Source: Desulfuromonas acetexigens (lineage in GTDB: Bacteria; Desulfobacterota; Desulfuromonadia; Desulfuromonadales; Trichloromonadaceae). From it: DNA of 64,000 nucleotides. The translations under genes were made by a program, and so were the position numbers. This document shows, piece after piece, positions 30,745 through 36,741 of this stretch (position 1 is the first letter of the stretch; each line of letters opens with the position of its first letter). The notes beneath the pieces were generated by a model. That model had not been told where the DNA came from and did no database searches. It was given only the letters and a program-made list of their open reading frames with translations. Location of the stretch: positions 523,355-587,354 of the forward strand of contig NZ_FOJJ01000001.1 in the NCBI RefSeq assembly GCF_900111775.1, given 5' to 3'.

Positions 30745-30856
30745 CGCTAACGGTATTAGATAAGCGGCGACGTCGCGCCGGTATGGGAACAACCGAAATT
30801 TTGCCTTTCGGGAAGCACCCAGCTATTTTTCGTCCGCCTTCATTTTATGGTTAGGC
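30745..30856 (-). repeat. attC site 3
   Basis: Minus strand GCCTAAC to GTTAGCG, 112 bases. R'' complements the GTTAGGC boundary at the start of its cassette. The TAA stop of the cassette 3 gene lies within the R'' box. Confidence 0.87.
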
Positions 30857-31348
30857 ATTTTCGAATGTTCTTTCTGCTCTTTTCTCAATTTCTTTGAAAA
30901 ATTCCCCTTGAGACATTTCGTAATCTTTTGTTTCGCTTCCACATTCGGTGCAAACAAATTTAAATCTTGGAACGATGTCATAAGCAGAGGTTTTTACTGG
31001 CTCCATGCGTAGCTTGCAGTTTTTACATTTCATTTTGTAATCTAAAAGATTTTTTGACCAAATATTATATTCGTATTCACATAAGCTATCGCCAAAATTC
31101 AAGACCCCACTTCTAGTACCTAGATCATAATCATTTTCTTTTCTTTTTATTCCTGTGCCCCATATTGCAAAAATAAGTGCCACCAAAAACAAAGTAGAAA
31201 AAACGAATATAACCCAAACAGGCAACATGACATTAATTTGCAAAATTTCTAGGGGTGAGAACATGTCGTAAATGTAAACAACGCCTGAAATGATTGCTAT
31301 TGATATCAGTTTACTAGCAACAGGATCTTTCCAAATTTTTGCGAGCAT
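30851..31348 (-). CDS. Cassette 3: two-helix membrane protein with zinc-ribbon
   Basis: 165 residues, not recognised by family. Two membrane segments (KLISIAIISGVVYIYDMF; VMLPVWVIFVFSTLFLVALIFAIWG) are followed by a cytoplasmic four-Cys zinc-ribbon (CKNCKL about 25 residues before CTECGS) and a Glu/Lys-rich tail. A DNA-, RNA- or protein-binding ribbon on a membrane anchor is all the sequence supports. Confidence 0.75.
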   Translation of the reverse strand: MLAKIWKDPVASKLISIAIISGVVYIYDMFSPLEILQINVMLPVWVIFVFSTLFLVALIFAIWGTGIKRKENDYDLGTRSGVLNFGDSLCEYEYNIWSKNLLDYKMKCKNCKLRMEPVKTSAYDIVPRFKFVCTECGSETKDYEMSQGEFFKEIEKRAERTFENA

Positions 31349-31364
31349 CTTTCTTCCTTTTGAT

Positions 31365-31468
31365 GCCTAACGGTAGTGATAAGCTGTGGCGCCGAGAACT
31401 TGCGTGTATCACTGCCTTATTCGTGAACAAAGGCGTTATATTCCATCCGCTTCATTATATGGTTAGAA
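31365..31468 (-). repeat. attC site 4
   Basis: Minus strand TTCTAAC to GTTAGGC, 104 bases. R'' complements the GTTAGAA boundary at the start of its cassette. It is the most recognisable of the five (CCGCTTCATTATATGGTTAG on the plus strand). Confidence 0.9.
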
Positions 31469-31469
31469 A

Positions 31470-32363
31470 TCATATTGCTTTATTGAGATCAACTGCAAAA
31501 CCTGATTCACGTAGTTCTTTTGCTAATAAGAGGCGCCAAGCTCCGGCGTTGTCCATGCCAACATAAACAACACCAACAAAATCGGAGGGCAACTCAACCG
31601 AGCCTTTATGTAGGGCACATACTCGGTTACGACCTAGCCTTGCAACAAAATAACCAAGTTCTAAAATTACATTTTGTCGTGCTCTAGGATTTAAATTCTC
31701 CTTTGCAGTAGCAACACTACCCACATCGTCTGGAGTTAGTAAAACCACTGCAAAGTCAACATGTGAGTTTTTTTCCAACTTTTCGATAACTGTTCTGCCG
31801 CCACTTGCTTGTTCATGTAGAATGATGGGAGTAATTCCAAGTTGTTCCAGAAACCGAGCCACTGCTTCACGTGCGCCCTCGTCGTGCCCATGGACAATGA
31901 ATGCTTTATTTGTATGAATTTTTTGGGTAGCAGTCGGTGGGTTTGATGTAATGCCTTTAACTTGTGGTATTAATTCAAGGCGCTCACTAATTGATTCAAG
32001 AGTGTGTATTTTTTCGTTGATGTCAGTCGCAAGATCCCTTGCTTCTTCCCCCAAGCTTGGTTCATCGCCAAAACCAATATATGAAGAGCCAAGACAACTA
32101 CTATATTCTTCCGACAGACTATTATTGGTAAATAATCGCTTTAAAAGTTCTACGTTATAATCTGACCATTTATAATACTCTTTTTTTACGGCTTCATAAT
32201 TCTCCCAATTATTGATTTTTTTTGTTAAAAGTTCTTTTCCCTTGTTGATCCTATCTTGGATTTTTTCCTCTGCATCGTTTTTCGAAACAGCTAATTCTAA
32301 TACTGGCTCTACTGCAACCTGCTGTGAAGGTTTTTTTGGCATGGTTTTCTCCATTAATATCAA
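31470..32363 (-). CDS. Cassette 2: TIR-like nucleotide-binding domain protein
   Basis: 297 residues. The first 150 or so are helical and charged. The C-terminal domain from about 153 is the TIR-like domain seen in bacterial predicted nucleotide-binding proteins: KAFIVHGHDEGAREAVARFL, ITPIILHEQASGGRTVIEKLE, FAVVLLTPDD, and NVILELGYFVARLGRNRV. The Glu in RTVIEKLE is at the position expected for an NADase catalytic residue. Such domains act as effectors in several anti-phage systems; that role here is inferred. It is AT-rich and a single-gene cassette with its own attC. Confidence 0.85.
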   Translation of the reverse strand: MILMEKTMPKKPSQQVAVEPVLELAVSKNDAEEKIQDRINKGKELLTKKINNWENYEAVKKEYYKWSDYNVELLKRLFTNNSLSEEYSSCLGSSYIGFGDEPSLGEEARDLATDINEKIHTLESISERLELIPQVKGITSNPPTATQKIHTNKAFIVHGHDEGAREAVARFLEQLGITPIILHEQASGGRTVIEKLEKNSHVDFAVVLLTPDDVGSVATAKENLNPRARQNVILELGYFVARLGRNRVCALHKGSVELPSDFVGVVYVGMDNAGAWRLLLAKELRESGFAVDLNKAI

Positions 32364-32366
32364 TAT

Positions 32367-32470
32367 TTCTAACGTCTTTGGGTCAGTGGTGGCGACACGC
32401 AGATTTGCTCAGTAAAAATTACACGCGAACCACCAGCGGTTGTTCCATCCACTGTACCCTTGGGTTAGCG
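32367..32470 (-). repeat. attC site 5
   Basis: Minus strand CGCTAAC to GTTAGAA, 104 bases. R'' complements TTAGCG at the 5' edge of the first cassette (32949-32954), although the base before that is C and not G. Confidence 0.85.
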
Positions 32471-32480
32471 AATGCCCTTT

Positions 32481-32918
32481 TTATCGAATAAAGTAACCCG
32501 CCACCTGCCACTGCCCGCCGATCTGGCTCATCGTTACCGTTTCAATGGAGGCTTTTTTCTTCTCAAAAACAGTGTCGAATTGAAGAACAAAATACTCGCC
32601 ATCAGGCGCGCCAGGCAGCGAGGTTGCGTGCCGGGCTGACTTGATCGCTCTTTTCTCGGCCGCACCAAAAAGGGGCCGAACATTTTGAAGCTGCTCGGCC
32701 CATTGCTTTTGGGAAACCTGGGATTTGAAGAAGGGGGCTGTCTGATGCCAGCTTTCTTGATATTGCCCGGAATCAATTAATTGAAGGAAATGCTTGGCGG
32801 CATCAATCGCAGCCTTTTCCTCTGATTTTTCAGCTAATGCAGAAAAGGGGGAAAATAAAAGCAACCACAGGATAAATGTTCTTAAAATGATGCTCTTTTG
32901 TGAATCTAGGTTTTTCAT
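32481..32918 (-). CDS. Cassette 1: secreted DUF4019-like protein
   Basis: 145 residues. A signal peptide (TFILWLLLFSPFSALA) is followed by a small alpha+beta domain: AIDAAKHFLQLIDSGQYQESW, FFKSQVSQKQWAEQLQNVRPLFG, and a C-terminal GGQWQVAGYFIR. This matches the DUF4019 pattern of exported proteins of unknown function. Higher GC than the other cassettes. Confidence 0.8.
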   Translation of the reverse strand: MKNLDSQKSIILRTFILWLLLFSPFSALAEKSEEKAAIDAAKHFLQLIDSGQYQESWHQTAPFFKSQVSQKQWAEQLQNVRPLFGAAEKRAIKSARHATSLPGAPDGEYFVLQFDTVFEKKKASIETVTMSQIGGQWQVAGYFIR

Positions 32919-32954
32919 CGGTGTGCCTTTTTAGGTTTTGATATGTCTCGCTAA

Positions 32955-33357
32955 GCATCTAATTATGCAACATGCAGTTTTTTTCCAAAAACGGCTATCG
33001 CGCCATAAATTTCTATTGAAAATTGCCTAAAAATACAGCAAAGCAAACCTTATCCCCCTGGATTCTGCGGTTATAATCCGCCAATTGTGGTCTTATGCTG
33101 CATGCGACATAATAACGGCGGGTCATTATACTGAACGAATTCCACCTCGGCGCATGTGACCACCTAGCTACTCCAATTACGCAAAAAGCCGCCTTCCGGT
33201 ATACACCCGGAACTGGCGGCCTATGGGTCTGCATCTTCTCACATAACCCCTCCACGAAAACCAACTTACTAAAAAATCATTACATCCTGGTTTTTATAAC
33301 CCTTTCCTTAGATACTGTCAATTTCCTACACCAGTGGGCATGAATAATCACCTGACA
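32955..33357. other. Intergenic region between cassettes and repeat block
   Basis: No convincing gene. A short minus-strand frame (33013-33264) has no family signature or Shine-Dalgarno and overlaps a terminator hairpin. Apart from that hairpin I see nothing defined here. Confidence 0.5.
33182..33220 (-). terminator. intrinsic terminator on minus strand
   Basis: A GCCGCC...GGCGGC stem with an inner CCGG pair is followed on the minus strand by TTTTTGCG. It would stop transcription coming from the RepL-like gene before it reaches the cassettes. Confidence 0.65.
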
Positions 33358-33663
33358 AACCCGGAAGAGCACCGCGCATGGCGGTGCGAAAACCCAACAA
33401 ATACCGGGTCCTGCCTTTCTCCCTTTTTTGTGCCGGGCTTTACCGTTTCGCCGCTTTTTGGCGAAACGCCGAAGCGGGCCAACAAGCCCGCTAGACAGAA
33501 AACCCAGCCCAACCCGGAAGAGCACCGCGCATGGCGGTGCGAAGACCCAACAAATCCCGGGTCCTGCCTTTCCCCCTTTTCCTTGCCGAGCTTTTCCACT
33601 CAGCCCGCTTTTTGGGCTGAGTGCCGAGCGGGCCTCAAGCCCGCGCTTTTAGCCGAAAACCCA
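33358..33663 (+). repeat. Two tandem 153-bp modules with variable hairpin
   Basis: Copy 1 (33358-33510) and copy 2 (33511-33663) begin with the same segment of about 68 bases (AACCCGGAAGAGCACCGCGC...), which itself contains a GCACCGC/GCGGTGC hairpin. Each then has a hairpin with the same GCTTTTT loop but different, self-complementary arms (CGTTTCGCC/GGCGAAACG versus CACTCAGCCC/GGGCTGAGTG). Each ends with a GCGGGC/GCCCGC hairpin. Two inverted relatives lie at 35.36-35.75 kb. Confidence 0.8.
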
Positions 33664-33758
33664 AATTTGCCTCCTGTGCCGTTTTTTCAGAAAAACCCAT
33701 ACAGGGGTTTGGTTTTGCGCTAAAAATCGATTACAGGGGTGTTTCCGTTCGTTTTTGG

Positions 33759-34328
33759 TTATTTCACAACAGAGAGATGCACACCTTTTTTCTTCGCTTC
33801 TTGGCGTTTCACTTCCCGGCGCTTCTCCGTCGCCCCCTGCTGCAAGGTTCCTTTCCACGCCGTGGCGGGGTTGAAACGGTAAGTGCATACCACGCCCACT
33901 CTCGGACCCTTGGCGAGAATTTCCAACTGGAGCAGTTTTTCCAGCGACCTGCCCACATGCTGCCTAGGCATTTTTAACATCCGTCCGATTTCGGACTGAT
34001 TGACCGCCACGCTGTTCTCCTGGTCCAAATAGGCTAACAGCAAGAGAAAAACCCGGTAATCCGCACCCTTCAAATTGCCGTCCATTGCCAGTTGTGCAAC
34101 GCTCATAGGACTCACTCCTTGCCACATTACGACCCATGCCTCGCCGGTCCGCTTCTCTTCCTTGACCACTAGCCGCGCCTGAACGGTTTTCGTCCGCGTC
34201 TTGCCGGTTTCCGTGTCGATAGTGGTTTGCTTGATTTCGTGAAAGACGTCTTTCCCGCGATTCTTCTTCCCAAGCTCGCCGTCGTCCGTCGAACTCACCA
34301 GCCCGCCGTTTGCCGCTTTCCGCTTCAT
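33759..34328 (-). CDS. RepL-like winged-helix protein (probable replication initiator)
   Basis: About 189 residues. The central region (YRVFLLLLAYLDQEN, VNQSEIGRMLKMPRQHVGRSLEKLLQLEILAKGPRVG) is a MarR-like winged helix. The ending VCTYRFNPATAWKGT resembles RepL-type plasmid replication proteins. A basic tail (KRREVKRQEAKKKG) follows. I chose the ATG at 34328, with AAGGAG about 10 bases upstream; the longer open frame reads through its operator region. It may initiate replication of an excised circular form or simply regulate. Function is inferred. Confidence 0.6.
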   Translation of the reverse strand: MKRKAANGGLVSSTDDGELGKKNRGKDVFHEIKQTTIDTETGKTRTKTVQARLVVKEEKRTGEAWVVMWQGVSPMSVAQLAMDGNLKGADYRVFLLLLAYLDQENSVAVNQSEIGRMLKMPRQHVGRSLEKLLQLEILAKGPRVGVVCTYRFNPATAWKGTLQQGATEKRREVKRQEAKKKGVHLSVVK

Positions 34329-34359
34329 CACCCAAGTCTCCTTTTTTGAGGAAGTGCAC

Positions 34360-34402
34360 CACCTATGGTGACAAAGTAACCACCAGTGGTGACAGATGTC
34401 AA
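34360..34402 (-). promoter_or_regulatory. Promoter with two palindromic operators for RepL-like gene
   Basis: Minus strand: TTGACA (34397-34402), 18 bases, TACTTT (34373-34378). Two CACC-N3-GGTG palindromes at 34360-34370 and 34381-34391 lie after and between the promoter boxes, 21 bases apart (two helical turns). This layout suggests autoregulation by a dimeric protein. Confidence 0.65.
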
Positions 34403-34715
34403 GTTTTTTTTCAGGGTTTTCAACTGTTTGAGTGCGTAAGCACGAGTGTATCAGTTCAAAAACTTTATATTTTCTTTTGTTACTTTTCTTTTTTTGCTCC
34501 AATTTTAATGTTCGTTCCTATTGCCCGAAAGTCCCCCACGGACCACCACCCAAAGCAACACCGACACCTTCAAAGCCCGGCTTTCGCATTGCCGGCCCGC
34601 CGGGGCCGGCGAACGTGCCGCCTCCTCATCGAACAATCAGACCGCGAATGTCCGCCCGCAACGGAAAAGGAAACCAAGGCCCCCGGTCCTCGTCGCTCAC
34701 TCGGATGTTGATTTG
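34403..34715. other. Non-coding stretch upstream of box array
   Basis: AT-rich to about 34530, then GC-rich. No gene supported. It holds nothing I can define apart from a GCCGGCCCGCCGGGGCCGGC inverted repeat near 34591-34610. Confidence 0.4.
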
Positions 34716-35206
34716 TGCCAGCAATTCGCTGGCTCGTCGGTTTTGGGTGCCAGTGTTTTGCTGGCAATGGGGTTTCTGGGTGCCAGCTATTCGCTGGCAT
34801 TTCGTTTTTTGGTGCCAGTGATTTGCTGGCGGGGGCTGTCTCTGGTGCCAGTCATTCGCTGGCACGGACAACCGGGGCGGGACTTGCTGGCGAAACGCTG
34901 GCAAGCGGGGTGCTGGCAACTGCTGGCAAGTGCTGGCCCCCGTGGTTGCTGGCGGCTGGCCTTTGGCTGGCGGTTTGGGTGCTGGCAATCGGTTTTTGTG
35001 CCAGCGAAACGCTGGCGAATCCCTGAAATCCTGCCAGCGAAACGCTGCAAGCCGTGGAACCTGCCAGCGAAACGCTGCTTTGGGGTGCTGGCAACTGCTG
35101 GCAAGTGCTGGCCCCCGTTTTTAGCGGGGTGCTGGCGTTTTGCTGGCGGGGGGTGCCAGCGGGGGGCGGTCGCTGCGCTGGCAACTGCTGGCAACTGCTG
35201 GCCCCG
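34716..35206. repeat. Array of TGCCAG/CTGGCA boxes (iteron-like)
   Basis: Five palindromic boxes TGCCAG-N6/7-CTGGC start at 34716, 34748, 34781, 34813 and 34846, a period of 32-33 bases. A second part (34885-35206) has many GCTGGC copies, three TGCCAGCGAAACGCTG boxes (34999, 35032, 35062) and two identical 37-base copies of GGGGTGCTGGCAACTGCTGG... (34907, 35082) with a shorter third. Frames stay open through it because of base composition; no coding signature. Origin, centromere or other protein-binding array. Confidence 0.75.
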
Positions 35207-35258
35207 GTAGTTGGTGCTATTCGGTTTTCAGAGAACCCGGGAACGCTGGGGGGCCAAT

Positions 35259-35269
35259 CACCATAGGTG
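35259..35269. promoter_or_regulatory. Third CACC-ATA-GGTG operator-like site
   Basis: CACCATAGGTG, identical over 11 bases to the operator nearest the RepL-like gene start (read on the minus strand), located just beyond the box array. Confidence 0.5.
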
Positions 35270-35360
35270 AGTCGGGTGTGCAGTTTCAACCCCATGGTTT
35301 CCTTCCCTTCAATCAGTCGGCATGGGTCCCGGCCTTCGGCCCCCCATACCGCCTGATTTT

Positions 35361-35746
35361 CGGGGGGCATGGCGGGCTTGTCGGCCCGCCTCGGCACCTC
35401 CCCTGCGCATCGCTTTATGCGATGCTTCGAGGTGGTGAAAATCTTCGGCACAAAAAAGGGGTTGGGGCTGATTGTGGGTTTCCCGGTCTGGTGCCGTTGT
35501 CGATAATCGTGATATTCTGCAAAAGTCAAAAAACCGGAAAACCGACAAAAGCGGAAAAGGCCGAAAGCCCGAAAACCTTGAAAAGCAAAAAACGGGGAAA
35601 GGCCTGAAAAGCGGAAAGGCGATTTTAGCGGGCGGGCATGGCGGGCTTATTGGCCCGCTTCGGCGTTTCGCCAAAAAGCGGCGAAACGGTAAAGCCCGGC
35701 AAGAAAAAGAGGGTTGCGGCTGGGTTGGTCTTCCCGGTCTGGTGCT
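35361..35746 (-). repeat. Two inverted copies of the variable-hairpin module
   Basis: On the minus strand, copy 4 (35629-35746) shares about 60 nearly identical bases with copy 1 at 33431-33491, in inverse orientation. Copy 3 (35361-35495) has the same framework but a longer, different hairpin (CACCTC...GAAGCATCGC/GCGATGC...GAGGTG). Both share ACCAGACCGGGAA upstream and GCGGGC/GCCCGC downstream. They sit on the other side of the RepL-like gene and box array from copies 1 and 2. Confidence 0.75.
35519..35626 (+). repeat. Purine-rich tract
   Basis: About 105 bases with recurring GAAAA/GGAAAA units and few pyrimidines on the plus strand, between copies 3 and 4 of the hairpin module. Non-coding; strong strand asymmetry such as seen at some DNA-unwinding regions. 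Confidence 0.5.
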
Positions 35747-35924
35747 AGGCCGGGACGATCTACCGCCGCCTGTTCGCCCCGGCGCCCGCTTCGCGCTGGC
35801 CGTGGCGGGCGGAACCCGGCGCGGGACCGCCTGCGGCCTGCCCGCCACCTGTTCGGGGGTGGTGGATGCCAGAAAAGACGGGCAATAGGAAAGAAAAGGG
35901 GTCCGCTGCCTGTCCGGGGGTGGT

Positions 35925-36018
35925 GGATGCAGTGCGGATGCACTCGGGGGCGTGGGCCTCGAAATACTGGCGGTATGCGGACGAAATATGGATGCAATAC
36001 GGATGCAGTTAGGGTGCA
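35925..36018 (+). repeat. Right arm-type repeats GGATGCA
   Basis: GGATGCA at 35925, 35936, 35990 and 36001, with a GGGTGCA variant at 36012, all with 11-base steps inside each group. The region is 86-180 bases inside the right attachment repeat and matches the pair at the left end. Confidence 0.65.
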
Positions 36019-36103
36019 AAAATGGTGAAAAATTCACGCCTGGGGGCTGGAAAAGGAAAAGGGCCTCAACGGTGTAATCCATTGAAACCCTTTATCTTTT
36101 TCG

Positions 36104-36189
36104 TGGTGCCCGGGACCGGGATCGAACCGGTACGATCTAGGATCGAGGGATTTTAAGTCCCTTGCGTCTGCCAGTTCCGCCACCCGGGC
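36104..36189 (-). tRNA. tRNA-Leu (anticodon UAA)
   Basis: Complete 86-base tRNA with encoded CCA. The 7-bp acceptor stem is GCCCGGG/CCCGGGC. The anticodon loop CTTAAAA gives UAA. A variable arm (CGATCCTAGATCG) and T-loop GGTTCGATCCC are present. Its 3' part is the attachment site of the genomic island, which has restored it intact. Confidence 0.96.
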
Positions 36190-36204
36190 GTAAGTGTTGC
36201 CTTT

Positions 36205-36232
36205 TTTAGACGATTTGACCTGAGAGTGTCAA
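36205..36232 (-). promoter_or_regulatory. predicted promoter of tRNA-Leu
   Basis: Minus strand TTGACA (perfect -35), 16 bases, TCTAAA (-10), ending about 15 bases before the tRNA 5' end. Confidence 0.6.
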
Positions 36233-36276
36233 CGGAAAAGCCTTAAACCTGCGGATTGACCATTTCTGGAGGAACG

Positions 36277-36741
36277 ATGAGCGAGCATCTGGCCTGCCCC
36301 GAATGCGGTGCGAAAGTGAAATCTTACCGGAATCCTTTTCCCACGGTCGATGTCATCATCCGTGTGGGGGACAAAATCGTCCTGATCGAACGCCGCAACG
36401 AACCGAAGGGCTGGGCGCTGCCAGGGGGCTTTGTCGATTACGGCGAAAGCCTGGAAGAGGCCGCCCGGCGCGAGGCGTTGGAGGAAACCGGGCTGGCTCT
36501 GCGCGACCTGCGCCAGTTCGGCGCCTATTCCGATCCCGGGCGCGACCCGCGCCAGCACAACATTTCGGTCGTCTTTACCGCCGAGGGGATCGGCAATCCG
36601 CAGGGGAGTGACGATGCGGCGCGGGCGAGGCTTTTTGCGTTCGATGCCCTTCCCTCTCCCTTATGTTTCGACCACCAGCGGATTCTCGACGATTATCGCG
36701 CGGGAAAACCACCGATGGCGCGGACCTCGGAGCGCGGCTAA
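36277..36741 (+). CDS. Nudix hydrolase with N-terminal zinc ribbon
   Basis: 154 residues. An N-terminal CPEC motif begins a short ribbon. The Nudix box reads GGFVDYGESLEEAARREALEETGL, fully matching Gx5Ex7REUxEExGU. NDP-sugar, ADP-ribose or dinucleotide diphosphates are possible substrates. GGAGG lies 4-5 bases before the ATG. It converges with mqnA, and the two stop codons overlap. Confidence 0.9.
   Translation: MSEHLACPECGAKVKSYRNPFPTVDVIIRVGDKIVLIERRNEPKGWALPGGFVDYGESLEEAARREALEETGLALRDLRQFGAYSDPGRDPRQHNISVVFTAEGIGNPQGSDDAARARLFAFDALPSPLCFDHQRILDDYRAGKPPMARTSERG

Larger units (their letters stand above)
29108..32954 (-). mobile_element. Integron cassette array without integrase (CALIN)
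   Basis: Five cassettes in one orientation, each one gene plus one attC. Predicted boundaries (G|TT cuts) are at 32954, 32373, 31371, 30751, 29697 and 29108. For cassettes 2-5 the first bases complement the R'' box of their own attC exactly. The first cassette begins TTAGCG (complement of its R'' CGCTAAC) but is preceded by C, not G, so there is no canonical attI or attC before it. No intI gene lies in the window. Confidence 0.88.
27787..36159. mobile_element. Integrative genomic island at tRNA-Leu(UAA)
   Basis: About 8.3 kb bounded by a perfect 56-bp direct repeat that is the 3' end of tRNA-Leu. The complete tRNA is at the right end. It contains a tyrosine integrase next to the left repeat, arm-type repeats near both ends, five integron gene cassettes, a RepL-like gene and two repeat-rich non-coding blocks. 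The cassette part is strikingly AT-rich and the right part GC-rich, so it is a composite. No relaxase, phage structural genes or toxin-antitoxin pair is seen. Confidence 0.9.

Noticed and set aside
33013..33264. 83-codon minus-strand gene
   Set aside because: No ribosome-binding site, no homology pattern, and it covers an intrinsic terminator hairpin.
33358..33663. Retron msr-msd or diversity-generating repeat
   Set aside because: The hairpin variation prompted the idea, but no reverse transcriptase is near and the repeats lack priming G or template/variable repeat features.
34716..35206. CRISPR array
   Set aside because: Period (32-33 bases) is right for short repeats, but the boxes are only 18-19 bases, diverge from each other, the gaps of 13-14 bases share sequence, and there are no cas genes.
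34521..35210. Long open frames (up to 229 codons) across the GCTGGC array
   Set aside because: Frames are open on both strands because of repeat composition. The products are repetitive Trp/Ala/Leu strings without a domain or ribosome-binding site.
35472..36028. Several 100-138 codon frames near the island right end
   Set aside because: They translate the hairpin modules and arm-site repeats; identical fragments appear in unrelated frames at 33.4 kb, as expected of repeats and not proteins.
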